A DNA stretch of 31,940 bases from Lachnospiraceae bacterium (GTDB lineage: Bacteria; Bacillota; Clostridia; Lachnospirales; Lachnospiraceae). The stretch covers positions 1 to 31,940 of the forward strand of contig JAFOIS010000190.1 in the NCBI GenBank assembly GCA_017420605.1. The letters are read 5' to 3'. This document shows, piece by piece, positions 24,574-31,940 of this stretch. Numbering within the stretch: position 1 is the stretch's first letter; every line of letters starts with the position of its first letter. Both the position numbers and the translations under genes were made by a program. Under the pieces are notes generated by a model. The model did no database searches. It saw only the letters and a program-made list of their open reading frames with translations, and was not told the origin of the DNA.

Positions 24574-25857
24574 ATGACAAAAAAACAGATCATTGCCGGT
24601 TTTCTGGCGGCCATTCTCGGCGGATTAGCGATCATCGGCCTGTCATTCCTCCTGAAGGACAGGACCCTGGATTACCATAAGATCGAACGCCTGGAAGCAT
24701 GGGAACTGACACGCGGCAACATCGAGTATCTCGACGTTGCGGCGCCGGCTGCCACAAGCAAGGACGGCACGGTGAACGCGAAGGACTGGGAACAGGTCTA
24801 TCCCTACATCGTCGCGACCATGGGCGCCAACAGCCAGAACAGTTATGTGACAAGTTATCTGGAGCAGGATCCGTATCTGGTCAATATCTATGAAGGATAC
24901 GGGTTTGCAAAGGACTACGGCAGCGCCCGCGGCCACGAATATACGCTTGAGGACGTCAACGCGACGGCGCGGCCGCATCCGAAGGCGAACTGCCTGACCT
25001 GCAAGACGCCGAACTTCACGAAGCTCGTCAACGACCAGGGCGTCGGCGTATATTCCATGCCGTTCGAGGAAGTCAACGCACTCATGGAAGAGAACATCAG
25101 CTGCTACAACTGCCACGGCAACGACGCGGGCAGCGGCGGCAAGATCGTGATCACGCATTCCTACGTGCAAAAGGCGCTGGGCGACAATGCGGAGAAGATC
25201 AACGCGGGGACCCTGTCCTGCGGACAGTGCCATATCGAGTATTATTTCACGCCGTCCGATTCCGAGACCATGATGCCGTATCACAGCGTCGAGGAAATGA
25301 CGCCGGAAGCGATCCTGGCTTATTACGACAGCATGGATTTTGCCGACTGGACGCAGGAAAGCACGGGCGCACGGCTCCTCAAGGCGCAGCACCCGGAAAT
25401 GGAGACCTACCTTTCCGGCAAGCACGCGGCATTCCTCAACTGCGCGGACTGCCATATGCCGATGGAACAGGCAGAGGACGGGACCGTCTATCACAGCCAC
25501 CTTCTGGTGAGCCCGCTCGAGAACGAGACGCTTCTTGCGACCTGCGCGAAGTGCCATCAGGATACCGACATGGTACAGTTCGTACACCGTCTGCAGGACC
25601 GCGTGACGGCACGCGAGACGGAAGTCGGCAACGCGCTGGCCGCCTTTAACGACGCGCTGGCGGAAGCGGTGGCGAAGGGCGAAATGAGCGAAGACGAACT
25701 CAATGCCGTACGGAAGGTCTACCGCGAGGCGCAGTGGTTCTTCGATTTCTGCTACGTCGAGAATGCGGAAGGCGCCCACAACTCCGAACTGGCGTTCCAC
25801 TGCCTGGACGTTTCGGAGGAGAAGATCACGGAAGGCATGGGCCTCCTCGGCGCGTAA
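24574..25857 (+). CDS. nrfA: Pentahaem cytochrome c nitrite reductase NrfA (ammonia-forming)
   Basis: Reduces nitrite to ammonium with six electrons outside the membrane. The 427-residue protein has an N-terminal membrane helix (about 7-27) and five haem attachment sites. The catalytic haem uses CLTCK (140-144), with Lys in place of His, the NrfA hallmark. The other four are CYNCH (177-181), CGQCH (216-220), CADCH (290-294) and CAKCH (324-328). I see no clear signal peptidase site and no nrfH gene nearby, so the enzyme may stay membrane-anchored by its own helix and take electrons from another partner. The maturation genes resB and ccsA follow directly. The gene sits behind rnfB with an AAGGAG site, so Rnf and NrfA may be one transcription unit. 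Confidence 0.95.
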   Translation: MTKKQIIAGFLAAILGGLAIIGLSFLLKDRTLDYHKIERLEAWELTRGNIEYLDVAAPAATSKDGTVNAKDWEQVYPYIVATMGANSQNSYVTSYLEQDPYLVNIYEGYGFAKDYGSARGHEYTLEDVNATARPHPKANCLTCKTPNFTKLVNDQGVGVYSMPFEEVNALMEENISCYNCHGNDAGSGGKIVITHSYVQKALGDNAEKINAGTLSCGQCHIEYYFTPSDSETMMPYHSVEEMTPEAILAYYDSMDFADWTQESTGARLLKAQHPEMETYLSGKHAAFLNCADCHMPMEQAEDGTVYHSHLLVSPLENETLLATCAKCHQDTDMVQFVHRLQDRVTARETEVGNALAAFNDALAEAVAKGEMSEDELNAVRKVYREAQWFFDFCYVENAEGAHNSELAFHCLDVSEEKITEGMGLLGA

Positions 25858-25882
25858 TACTTTTACAGCAGGAAATCTTTTG

Positions 25883-25915
25883 GCACGGCAAAGATCCGAC
25901 GGGTCTTTGTCGTGC
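25883..25915 (+). other. Strong 15-bp hairpin between nrfA and resB
   Basis: Bases 25883-25897 pair with 25901-25915 over 15 base pairs (two G-U) around a 3-base loop GAC. No T-run follows, so it is more likely an RNA processing or stability element that sets the nrfA to resB ratio than a terminator. Confidence 0.6.
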
Positions 25916-25935
25916 GTTCGTAAAAGAGAGCTTTT

Positions 25936-27285
25936 ATGGATAAAGCAAAAAAAATCTGGAAATTTTTCACTTCCATGCAGTTTGCCGTGATCCTTCTCGG
26001 CATCCTGGCGGCGGCTTGCGCGGCCAGTTCCTTCGTGACGCAGGGACAGACGTATGCGTGGTATGCGTCGCGTTATTCCGAACGGAAGGCCGCGCTCATC
26101 ATGACGCTGCAGCTGGACGACGCGTACCACAGCTGGTGGTTCATGGCGATCAGCATTTTCCTGTGCCTCAATCTGCTTACCTGCAACGTGATCCGGCTGA
26201 AAAGCCTCGTCAGCCGGTTCAGGGCGTTTGCGGAAATGCCCGGCCCGGGACGGAAGGGCGACGTATCCGCCGCGGCCGGTACGGATCCGCGTGAAGCGTT
26301 CGGAAAGCTCGGAATGCGGAGGGTCCGGAGCGGGAAAGGAGAAGACGGGAAAGAGATCCTCTACGCCGCAAGACGGCGGGCCGGGATCTTCGGCGCGTGG
26401 GTCTGCCATCTCGGGATCCTGCTTCTTATCCTCGGCTTCTCTCTCGGGCAATATATGCATAAGGAATATACGGCCTACGGTGTTCCCGGGCAGACAAGGC
26501 TCATCGGAGATACCGGCTATGCCGTGACGATCGACGATTTCCGGATCGGCCTCAGGAAAGATGAGACCGTCGAGCAGTATACGGCGGATATCACGGTACG
26601 CAACGTAGCGGTTTCCGGAAACGGAGAGGCGGCGTCCGCGTCCGTCAGCGTCAACCATCCGGCGACACTTTTCGGCATGAAATTCTATCAGAATTCCACC
26701 GGCTGGGCGGCGAAGCTGACGGTCCTCAAGGACGGAACGAAAACGCAGGAGGAAGTGGTCTGCGCGGGCGACTACCTCACCGTGGCCGATAAACCGGATC
26801 TTGTGATCATGCTCACGGCCTTCTACCCGGACTATATCTTCCTGGACGGCCAGGGGCCGGCGACCGCGTCTTCGTCTCTGCGAAACCCGGGCTACCTCTA
26901 TACGGTCTACTATAAAGGCGAGGTCCTCGGAATGAACGTCCTCACAGGGGACGACTATCTTACGATCGACGAATATACCGTCCTGTTTTCCGAGCCGCAG
27001 AACTATACGCTGCTCCAGATCAAGCAGGACCGTTTCCAGATGCTGGCGCTTCTCGGCGGCATCGTCGTGCTTCTGGGACTCTTCCTTTCATTCTATTTCC
27101 AGCCGGAACGCGTCTGGGCCGTCAGGGAGGATGGAGAAGACTGGACTGTGTACGGAGAGAGCCGGAAAGGCGGCGTGCTGTTCCGGGAACGCTTTGCGGA
27201 GGTGTTCGGAAAAGGCGCGGATACAGAAAGCTCCGTGCCGGAAGAAAGAAAAGAAGCTTCCGGCCGGGATCAGGATACGAAGTGA
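25936..27285 (+). CDS. resB: Cytochrome c biogenesis protein ResB (Ccs1), system II
   Basis: One half of the system II haem export and ligation machine. The 449 residues show membrane segments near 14-34, 67-87 and 153-173, a large extracytoplasmic domain and a last membrane helix near 372-392, as in ResB/Ccs1. The external domain contains VNHPATLFGMKFYQNS, matching the family block that precedes the final helices. A cytoplasmic tail of about 55 charged residues ends the protein. It is needed to attach the haems of NrfA, whose gene is directly upstream. The CcsA partner follows after a 21-base gap. Confidence 0.88.
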   Translation: MDKAKKIWKFFTSMQFAVILLGILAAACAASSFVTQGQTYAWYASRYSERKAALIMTLQLDDAYHSWWFMAISIFLCLNLLTCNVIRLKSLVSRFRAFAEMPGPGRKGDVSAAAGTDPREAFGKLGMRRVRSGKGEDGKEILYAARRRAGIFGAWVCHLGILLLILGFSLGQYMHKEYTAYGVPGQTRLIGDTGYAVTIDDFRIGLRKDETVEQYTADITVRNVAVSGNGEAASASVSVNHPATLFGMKFYQNSTGWAAKLTVLKDGTKTQEEVVCAGDYLTVADKPDLVIMLTAFYPDYIFLDGQGPATASSSLRNPGYLYTVYYKGEVLGMNVLTGDDYLTIDEYTVLFSEPQNYTLLQIKQDRFQMLALLGGIVVLLGLFLSFYFQPERVWAVREDGEDWTVYGESRKGGVLFRERFAEVFGKGADTESSVPEERKEASGRDQDTK

Positions 27286-27306
27286 GATTTGCGGAAAGGA
27301 GTTTTT

Positions 27307-28122
27307 ATGCTGCAGATCGAAAATGTTTTGTTCACCATCGTCATGCTTCTCTACTTTGCTTCGATGATCCTGTACTTCGTTTACATCGCGGCAAAAAAGG
27401 AGCAGATCTCGACCGCTGCCCTGATCCTGCAGGCGGCGGGCCTTGTCTTTCACACCGCGGCGCTCGTGCTGCGGGGGATCGGCGCCGGCCGGCTGCCCCT
27501 TACCAACCAGTATGAGTTCGCGACGAGCTTCGCCTGGGGACTCTGCCTTGTAAGCCTTATCTTCATTCTGCGGTACCGTTTCCGCATTCTCGGGGCCTTT
27601 GCCTCTCCGGTAACGTTCCTTATCATCGGCTACGCCGCCATGCAGTCGAAGGACGTCCATGATCTGATGCCGGCGCTGCAGAGCAACTGGCTCGGCTTCC
27701 ATGTAGCGACCGCGATCATCGCCTACGGGGCGTTCGGCGTATCGTTCGTTCTGTCGGTCATTTTCCTTTTGCGGGATAAGATGAAAGAGAGCGGTTTCCT
27801 CGACCAGCATATCCCGAGCAGGGAAAAACTGGACGCCATCAGCTACCGGAGCGTTTCCCTCGGTATCCTGTTCCTTTCGTTCTGCATGATCACCGGCGCG
27901 ATCTGGGCGGAGAGAGCCTGGGGCAGCTACTGGTCCTGGGATCCGAAGGAGACATGGTCGCTCGTTACGTGGATCGTCTACGCGATCTACCTGCATCTTC
28001 GCATACGGCGCGGATGGAAGGGAAAATCGGCCGCGATTTTCGCGACCGTCGGGTTCATCTGCGTGATCTTTACGTACATCGGCGTCAATACGTTCCTGCC
28101 GGGCGTGCACAGCTACAAGTAA
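27307..28122 (+). CDS. ccsA: Cytochrome c biogenesis protein CcsA (ResC), system II
   Basis: Polytopic membrane haem handling protein of 271 residues with about eight helices. The tryptophan-rich haem-binding WWD motif reads WGSYWSWDPKETWSL at about residue 205, and conserved His lie in the flanking helices (for example near the VGxH-like SNWLGFHVA). I chose ATG 27307, preceded by GAAAGGAG; the reading from 27289 has no such site. With ResB it forms the haem lyase for NrfA. Its 3' end is 13 bases from the end of the convergent lacI-type gene. Confidence 0.92.
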   Translation: MLQIENVLFTIVMLLYFASMILYFVYIAAKKEQISTAALILQAAGLVFHTAALVLRGIGAGRLPLTNQYEFATSFAWGLCLVSLIFILRYRFRILGAFASPVTFLIIGYAAMQSKDVHDLMPALQSNWLGFHVATAIIAYGAFGVSFVLSVIFLLRDKMKESGFLDQHIPSREKLDAISYRSVSLGILFLSFCMITGAIWAERAWGSYWSWDPKETWSLVTWIVYAIYLHLRIRRGWKGKSAAIFATVGFICVIFTYIGVNTFLPGVHSYK

Positions 28123-28135
28123 AATTCAGTGCTGT

Positions 28136-29209
28136 TCAGTGAGAGTATCTCTGATAGAGGTCCGGATTCCGGTAAAGTACGGAATCCGGATCGTTTTCGC
28201 ACGGCTCGGCGAGCCGGGGCTTTGCGATCGCGCAGGATGCCCGTTCGATAAAGACGGGGCGGAGCAGGCTCATGCTCACCGGTACGTGGTCGGTCATCGC
28301 CTGCAGCGTATAGCAGGCGCTTTTGCCGAGTTCGACGCGGTTCTGGCGGATCGTGGTGAGCGGCGGATCGAGTTTTTCCGCAATCGGAAGATCGTCGAAA
28401 CCGATCACGCTGACGTCTTCCGGCACGGAATAGCCGAGCGCATGGCAGCAGTCGATGACGCCTTTGGCGATGAGGTCGTTGCCGCAGAGAATCGCGGTCG
28501 CGCCGCGGGACAGGAAACCGGGCACATGATGCCTTGCGGCGTCCGCGACGAAGTAGCCGTAGACGGCAAGCTGCGGATCGATGCGGAGTCCGTGGCCCGC
28601 CATGCTGTGCAGGTAAGCGGCCATCCGTCTGTCGGAGATCATAGAGCCCGCGGACCCGTCGAGAAAGGCGATCTTCTCATGCCGCAGGGCGGCAAGATGG
28701 GAGACGGCCATATCGAAACCTTCGTCGGAATCCGTGCCGACATAGCCGATCATAGGATTGATCGGTACGGAATTATCCAGAAGCACTGTTGGGACGGGAG
28801 AAGAGCGGAGCTGTTCGATCCACGGATCGGACAGGGAGAAACCGATGAGAAACGCGCCGGTGCACTGATTCTGAAGCATCACGCTTTCATAACGGTGTTC
28901 CTGCTGAAACTGCGGCGTGACCGGGATGACCGTAACGCCCCAGCCCTGGCGGCGGGCAGCCTTGCGGAAGCCGAGCACGATCCCGTAACCGAAAGAATCC
29001 TCCGCTTCATAATCCATGTTCTCTATGAAGACGGCGAGCGTTCTGTGCTCCGCCTTTTTTGTCCGGCCGTTTTCATAGCCCAGCTCGACGGCGGTCTCCA
29101 GGATGCGGTGCCGGAGCGTTTCGCTGATATCCATACCGCCGTTCAGTCCTTTCGAAACCGTGCCGATCGAGATTCCCAGTTTTTCGGCAATGTCCCTGAT
29201 CGTTGCCAT
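28136..29209 (-). CDS. LacI-family transcriptional regulator
   Basis: A 357-residue repressor with the N-terminal LacI helix-turn-helix (TIRDIAEKLGISIGTVSKGL, residues 3-22) and a periplasmic-binding-protein-like sugar sensor domain from about 60 (VIGFDDLPIAEKLDPPLTTI is the family's late block). It starts at ATG 29209-29207 on the minus strand, with AAGGAG at 29223-29218. It is divergent from the sugar ABC transporter, which makes it the likely local regulator of that operon and of itself. The inducing sugar is unknown. Confidence 0.9.
   Translation of the reverse strand: MATIRDIAEKLGISIGTVSKGLNGGMDISETLRHRILETAVELGYENGRTKKAEHRTLAVFIENMDYEAEDSFGYGIVLGFRKAARRQGWGVTVIPVTPQFQQEHRYESVMLQNQCTGAFLIGFSLSDPWIEQLRSSPVPTVLLDNSVPINPMIGYVGTDSDEGFDMAVSHLAALRHEKIAFLDGSAGSMISDRRMAAYLHSMAGHGLRIDPQLAVYGYFVADAARHHVPGFLSRGATAILCGNDLIAKGVIDCCHALGYSVPEDVSVIGFDDLPIAEKLDPPLTTIRQNRVELGKSACYTLQAMTDHVPVSMSLLRPVFIERASCAIAKPRLAEPCENDPDSVLYRNPDLYQRYSH
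28159..28196 (+). terminator. Hairpin at the convergent ccsA/lacI end, inside the lacI coding tail
   Basis: Bases 28159-28171 (GGTCCGGATTCCG) pair with 28180-28192 (CGGAATCCGGATC), 13 base pairs with one G-U, followed by CGTTTT. On the plus strand it could end the nrfA-resB-ccsA message although the T-run is short. It overlaps the last codons of lacI. Confidence 0.45.
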
Positions 29210-29233
29210 GCGATCATCTCCTTTTGCGTATAA

Positions 29234-29261
29234 ATTATAGGATGTTTTTTTCTATTTTCAA
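29234..29261 (-). promoter_or_regulatory. Promoter of the lacI-type regulator
   Basis: On the minus strand TTGAAA (29261-29256) and a perfect TATAAT (29239-29234), 16 bases apart, a short distance before the regulator's ribosome site. Confidence 0.75.
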
Positions 29262-29267
29262 GGTGTT

Positions 29268-29438
29268 TACGAAAAAATACGAAAATAATTTTCCGGAGAG
29301 ATATAATGTACGGACGGAAGAAGCCATGATCCGATGAAAATTGTTAAGATTTCGTATAATATCATAAAAAGAAACGGAAGGTATTGACATTCGAAACGGC
29401 ATGCGCTATGTTAAATAACGGAATACGAAAGTTTGCGA
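29268..29438. promoter_or_regulatory. Candidate LacI-type operator region with repeated TACGAAA
   Basis: TACGAAA occurs at 29268-29274, 29278-29284 and 29424-29430, and as TTTCGTA at 29350-29356. The last one continues as ACGAAAGTTTGCGA (29425-29438), an imperfect palindrome that resembles MalR/LacI-family operators. It lies just downstream of the transporter's -10, where a repressor would block transcription. Confidence 0.45.
29384..29412 (+). promoter_or_regulatory. Promoter of the sugar ABC transporter operon
   Basis: TTGACA at 29384-29389 and TATGTT at 29407-29412 with a 17-base spacer, about 60 bases before the binding protein start. Confidence 0.75.
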
Positions 29439-29472
29439 AAAATATCGCAGACACACATAGAAGGAGGAAACT

Positions 29473-30813
29473 ATGAAAAAGAAAGTTTTAGCTGCTCTTT
29501 TGGCAGGCATCCTCGCAGCGGTCATGCTGATGGGATGCGGCGGCGCCGCCCAGAGCTCGGCTGCGCCGGCTTCGGAAGAAGCGAAGTCTGAAGAAGCCGC
29601 TCCGGCGTCTTCGGAAGAAGCCGCTCCGGCATCTTCGGAAGAAGCTGCTCCGGCGGAAGAACCGGTCGGCAACGACACCATCAAGATCTGGGTCGCCGAC
29701 AACATCGTCGATTTCACGAAGGAAAAGGCTGAAGGCTTCATGGCCGAACATCCGGAACTCGGTTCCTTTGAGATCCTTGTCCAGGCTGTCGGCGAAGGCG
29801 ACGCGGCCGGCAATATGATCACGGACGTCGAAGCGGGCGCCGATATCTACGGCTTCGCGCAGGACCAGATCGCACGTCTTGTTGCTGCGGGCGCTCTCGA
29901 AGAAGTTGCTCCGGAGAACATCGATGCGGTCAAGGCGCAGAACGACGCTGGCGCTGTGGGCGCTGCGACGGTCGGCGGCACGCTGTATGCGTATCCGATC
30001 ACTTCCGATAACGGCTATTTCCTGTACTACGACAAGAGCGTCGTCACGGATCCGTCGAGCCTTGAGAAGGTTCTTGCGGACTGCGAAGCGGCAGGCAAGA
30101 ACTTCTACATGGAGATCAACTCCGGCTGGTACCAGACCGCGTTCTTCTTCGGGACCGGCTGCGCACTGACCTATGAGACGGACGATGCCGGCAACTTCAC
30201 GGCCTGCAACGCCTCCTATGCTTCGGATGCCGGCCTTGTTGCCCTGAAGGAAATGATCGAGCTCAATGCCTCCCCGGCGTTCCAGAATGGTTCTTCCGCG
30301 GGCCAGGCGACCGATTACGCGGCGCTGGTCGACGGTACATGGGATGCTGAGGCTGTCAAGGAAGCCCTCGGTGAGAACTATGCCTGCGCCAAGCTTCCGA
30401 GCTTTGAAGGTGCTGACGGCAAGACCTATCAGCTCAGCGGCTTCGGCGGCTTCAAACTTCTCGGCGTAAAGCCGCAGACCGATGAAGCGAAGCTTGCTGC
30501 CTGCGACGCGCTCGCCGCTTACCTTGCCGGCGAAGAAGTCCAGCTTGCACGTTACGACGCTGTCGGCTGGGGTCCGTCGAACCTCAACGCGCAGAAGAGC
30601 GATGCCGTTCAGGCCGACGAGGCGCTGTCCGCGCTTGCTGAACAGCTTGCCTTCACGATCCCGCAGGGTCAGTATCCGGGCGACTACTGGACGCTGGCGA
30701 CCGGCCTCGGCGATGATATCCGCCAGGGCAACCTGACGCCGGATTCGAGCGACGACGACCTTATGGCCGCGCTGCAGAAGTTCCAGGATACCTGCATGTC
30801 CTATGTAGGCTAA
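29473..30813 (+). CDS. Sugar ABC transporter substrate-binding lipoprotein (family 1, MalE-like)
   Basis: A 446-residue lipoprotein that captures a sugar outside the cell. The signal peptide (MKKKVLAALLAGILAAVMLM) ends in a lipobox with Cys at about residue 22 (LMGCGG). A flexible Ala/Ser/Glu/Pro linker follows, built from a 24-nt tandem repeat, to about residue 64. The binding fold begins at DTIKIWVADN and contains the family 1 features ADIYGFAQDQIARLVAAGALEEV and YAYPITSDNGYFLYYDKS, as in maltose/maltodextrin proteins. AAGGAGG lies 5 bases before the ATG. A 10-bp hairpin separates it from the permease. MalE/MdxE-like by similarity; the true ligand is unknown. Confidence 0.88.
   Translation: MKKKVLAALLAGILAAVMLMGCGGAAQSSAAPASEEAKSEEAAPASSEEAAPASSEEAAPAEEPVGNDTIKIWVADNIVDFTKEKAEGFMAEHPELGSFEILVQAVGEGDAAGNMITDVEAGADIYGFAQDQIARLVAAGALEEVAPENIDAVKAQNDAGAVGAATVGGTLYAYPITSDNGYFLYYDKSVVTDPSSLEKVLADCEAAGKNFYMEINSGWYQTAFFFGTGCALTYETDDAGNFTACNASYASDAGLVALKEMIELNASPAFQNGSSAGQATDYAALVDGTWDAEAVKEALGENYACAKLPSFEGADGKTYQLSGFGGFKLLGVKPQTDEAKLAACDALAAYLAGEEVQLARYDAVGWGPSNLNAQKSDAVQADEALSALAEQLAFTIPQGQYPGDYWTLATGLGDDIRQGNLTPDSSDDDLMAALQKFQDTCMSYVG
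29590..29655 (+). repeat. 24-nt tandem repeat in the lipoprotein linker
   Basis: The unit GAAGAAGCCGCTCCGGCGTC plus TTCG repeats at 29590, 29614 and (partly) 29638, 2.75 copies with few substitutions. It encodes EEAAPASS repeats in the linker. The reading frame is kept, so copy-number change would only lengthen or shorten the tether. Confidence 0.8.
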
Positions 30814-30825
30814 TTAAAAATCGGG

Positions 30826-30863
30826 TCGGGCCGGCATATTGCCGGCCCGATTTGCAGTTTTTT
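30826..30863 (+). terminator. Hairpin between binding protein and permease genes, likely partial terminator
   Basis: TCGGGCCGGC (30826-30835) pairs perfectly with GCCGGCCCGA (30841-30850). A T-rich tract with six T at 30858-30863 follows. Such hairpins usually let the binding protein be made in excess over the membrane subunits. Confidence 0.7.
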
Positions 30864-30894
30864 GACCTGTTTTGCTTAAGGAGGAAGGAAAACG

Positions 30895-31940
30895 ATGGCA
30901 AAAGCGGATACGCCCGGAAAGATCCTGGGACGCGCACTGGTGAAGGGGGACTGGAAGACAAAGGTCTCATTCCTGATCACCGGTTTCGGTCAGCTTGCGC
31001 GCGGACAGATCGTTAAGGGGCTCGGTTATCTTGCGGTGGAAGCAGCGTTCATCTGGTACCTTGTCAGCTTCGGCGCAAAGTATCTTGCAAAAATGGGAAC
31101 ACTCGGAACGGAAGTCACTCGCAAAGTCAACCGTGTCACGGTCTACGGCGACAACAGCTTCCTGATCCTTTTGTTCGGGATCCTGACGATCATACTGATC
31201 GCCGGATTCATCGTGATGTGGTATCTCAACATCAAGGAAAACGTAAAGGAAGAAGAGACGCTCCGCGCGGGCGGGACGCTCGATTCCAACGGAAAGGTCC
31301 TGCACTCGCTGCTGGATGAAAACTTCCATAAGACCCTGTTGGCGCTGCCTCTTACCGGCATTTTCGTCTTCATGGTTCTGCCGATCGTGTTCATGATCTG
31401 CATTGCCTTCACAAATTACGATAAGACACACCAGCCGCCTACGAATCTCTTCACCTGGGTCGGGCTGGAGAACTTCAAAAACCTGTTATCGTTCAGCAGC
31501 GGCGGTATCGGCAAAACGTTCTTCGCGGTCCTGGCATGGACGCTCGTGTGGGCATTCTTCGCGACCTTCATCGACTACTTCCTCGGCCTTCTGGTCGCGC
31601 TTCTCATCAACAAGAAGGGTATCAAGCTGAAGAAACTGTGGAGAACGATCCTCGTCATTACGATCGCCGTTCCGCAGTTCGTATCGCTCCTTTACATCTA
31701 CAAGATGTTCACGAACGACGGTATCGTAAACGTGTATCTGATGAAATGGGGACTGATCTCGGCGCCGATCCAGTTCTGGGTCAAGCCGATGCTCGCACGG
31801 ATCACGATCATCGTGGTCAATATCTGGATCGGTATTCCGTACATGATGCTGATCGCGACCGGGCTTCTCATGAATATCCCGGAATCGCTCTATGAATCCG
31901 CGAAGATCGACGGCGCATCGCCCTTCCAGATGTTCAAGAG
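30895..31940 (+). CDS. Sugar ABC transporter permease (MalF/MdxF-like), partial
   Basis: The frame is open from ATG 30895 (AAGGAGG 10 bases upstream) to the window end, 348 codons, so the C-terminus is missing. An N-terminal region of about 135 residues has two or more membrane helices and precedes the transporter core, as in long MalF/GanP-type permeases of Firmicutes. The core includes ALPLTGIFVFMVLPIVFMIC, then ENFKNLL. Near the window end comes the EAA loop (ESLYESAKIDGASPFQMF), which docks the ATPase. It should pair with a MalG-like permease beyond the window. No ATPase gene is visible here. Confidence 0.88.
   Translation, partial: MAKADTPGKILGRALVKGDWKTKVSFLITGFGQLARGQIVKGLGYLAVEAAFIWYLVSFGAKYLAKMGTLGTEVTRKVNRVTVYGDNSFLILLFGILTIILIAGFIVMWYLNIKENVKEEETLRAGGTLDSNGKVLHSLLDENFHKTLLALPLTGIFVFMVLPIVFMICIAFTNYDKTHQPPTNLFTWVGLENFKNLLSFSSGGIGKTFFAVLAWTLVWAFFATFIDYFLGLLVALLINKKGIKLKKLWRTILVITIAVPQFVSLLYIYKMFTNDGIVNVYLMKWGLISAPIQFWVKPMLARITIIVVNIWIGIPYMMLIATGLLMNIPESLYESAKIDGASPFQMFK

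Noticed and set aside
24643..26658. Minus-strand open frame (671 codons) opposite nrfA and resB
   Set aside because: It spans two real genes and the hairpin between them, with no motif or start signal.

Overview
The window (31,940 bases, GC-rich) looks like chromosomal DNA of a GC-rich, anaerobic Clostridia-type Firmicute, probably gut or rumen associated. The support is the order rsmB-rlmN-stp-prkC-rsgA-rpe-thiN, a PASTA-domain kinase, two T-box leaders, an Rnf complex in the order C-D-G-E-A-B, ferredoxin-linked 2-oxoacid oxidoreductase genes and strong AAGGAGG ribosome sites. Nothing identifies the species.

Layout. (1) 1-6518: a tightly coupled housekeeping operon with 4-nt stop/start overlaps: rsmB (partial), rlmN, stp, prkC, rsgA, rpe, thiN. 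(2) 6595-10812: a promoter and T-box leader, then a LeuA (2-isopropylmalate synthase)-like protein that has lost its metal-binding and catalytic residues, then a fusion of a xylose-isomerase-like TIM barrel with an acyl-CoA synthetase. (3) 10858-13496: a second promoter and T-box leader, then a three-part protein: XRE helix-turn-helix, cupin, acyl-CoA synthetase. (4) 13505-19290: a tandem paralogue of that fusion with its own extended -10 promoter and palindromic upstream DNA, then a P-loop ATPase and the four subunits of a 2-oxoacid:ferredoxin oxidoreductase, closed by a terminator. (5) 19394-28122: rnfC, a fused rnfD-rnfG, rnfE with a Cys-rich tail, rnfA, rnfB, then the pentahaem nitrite reductase nrfA and the system II cytochrome c maturation genes resB and ccsA. 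(6) 28136-31940: a LacI-family regulator divergent from a sugar ABC transporter (lipoprotein binding protein, then a permease cut by the window end).

How the parts may work together. Regions 2-4 read as one metabolic unit: three acyl-CoA synthetase modules, a ferredoxin-dependent 2-oxoacid oxidoreductase and a LeuA-like protein. Two of its three transcription units sit behind amino-acid-starvation T-boxes. My best reading is salvage of external branched-chain (or aryl) acids: acid to acyl-CoA, then reductive carboxylation to the 2-oxoacid, then transamination to the amino acid. The T-boxes argue for biosynthesis rather than breakdown. The triplets in the specifier position look like CTC (Leu) and ATC (Ile), but that reading comes from hand folding. 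Rnf next door could supply reduced ferredoxin, or could pass electrons outward to NrfA for nitrite ammonification. Substrates and directions are inference. The fusions, the lost LeuA residues and the leaders are read directly from the sequence.
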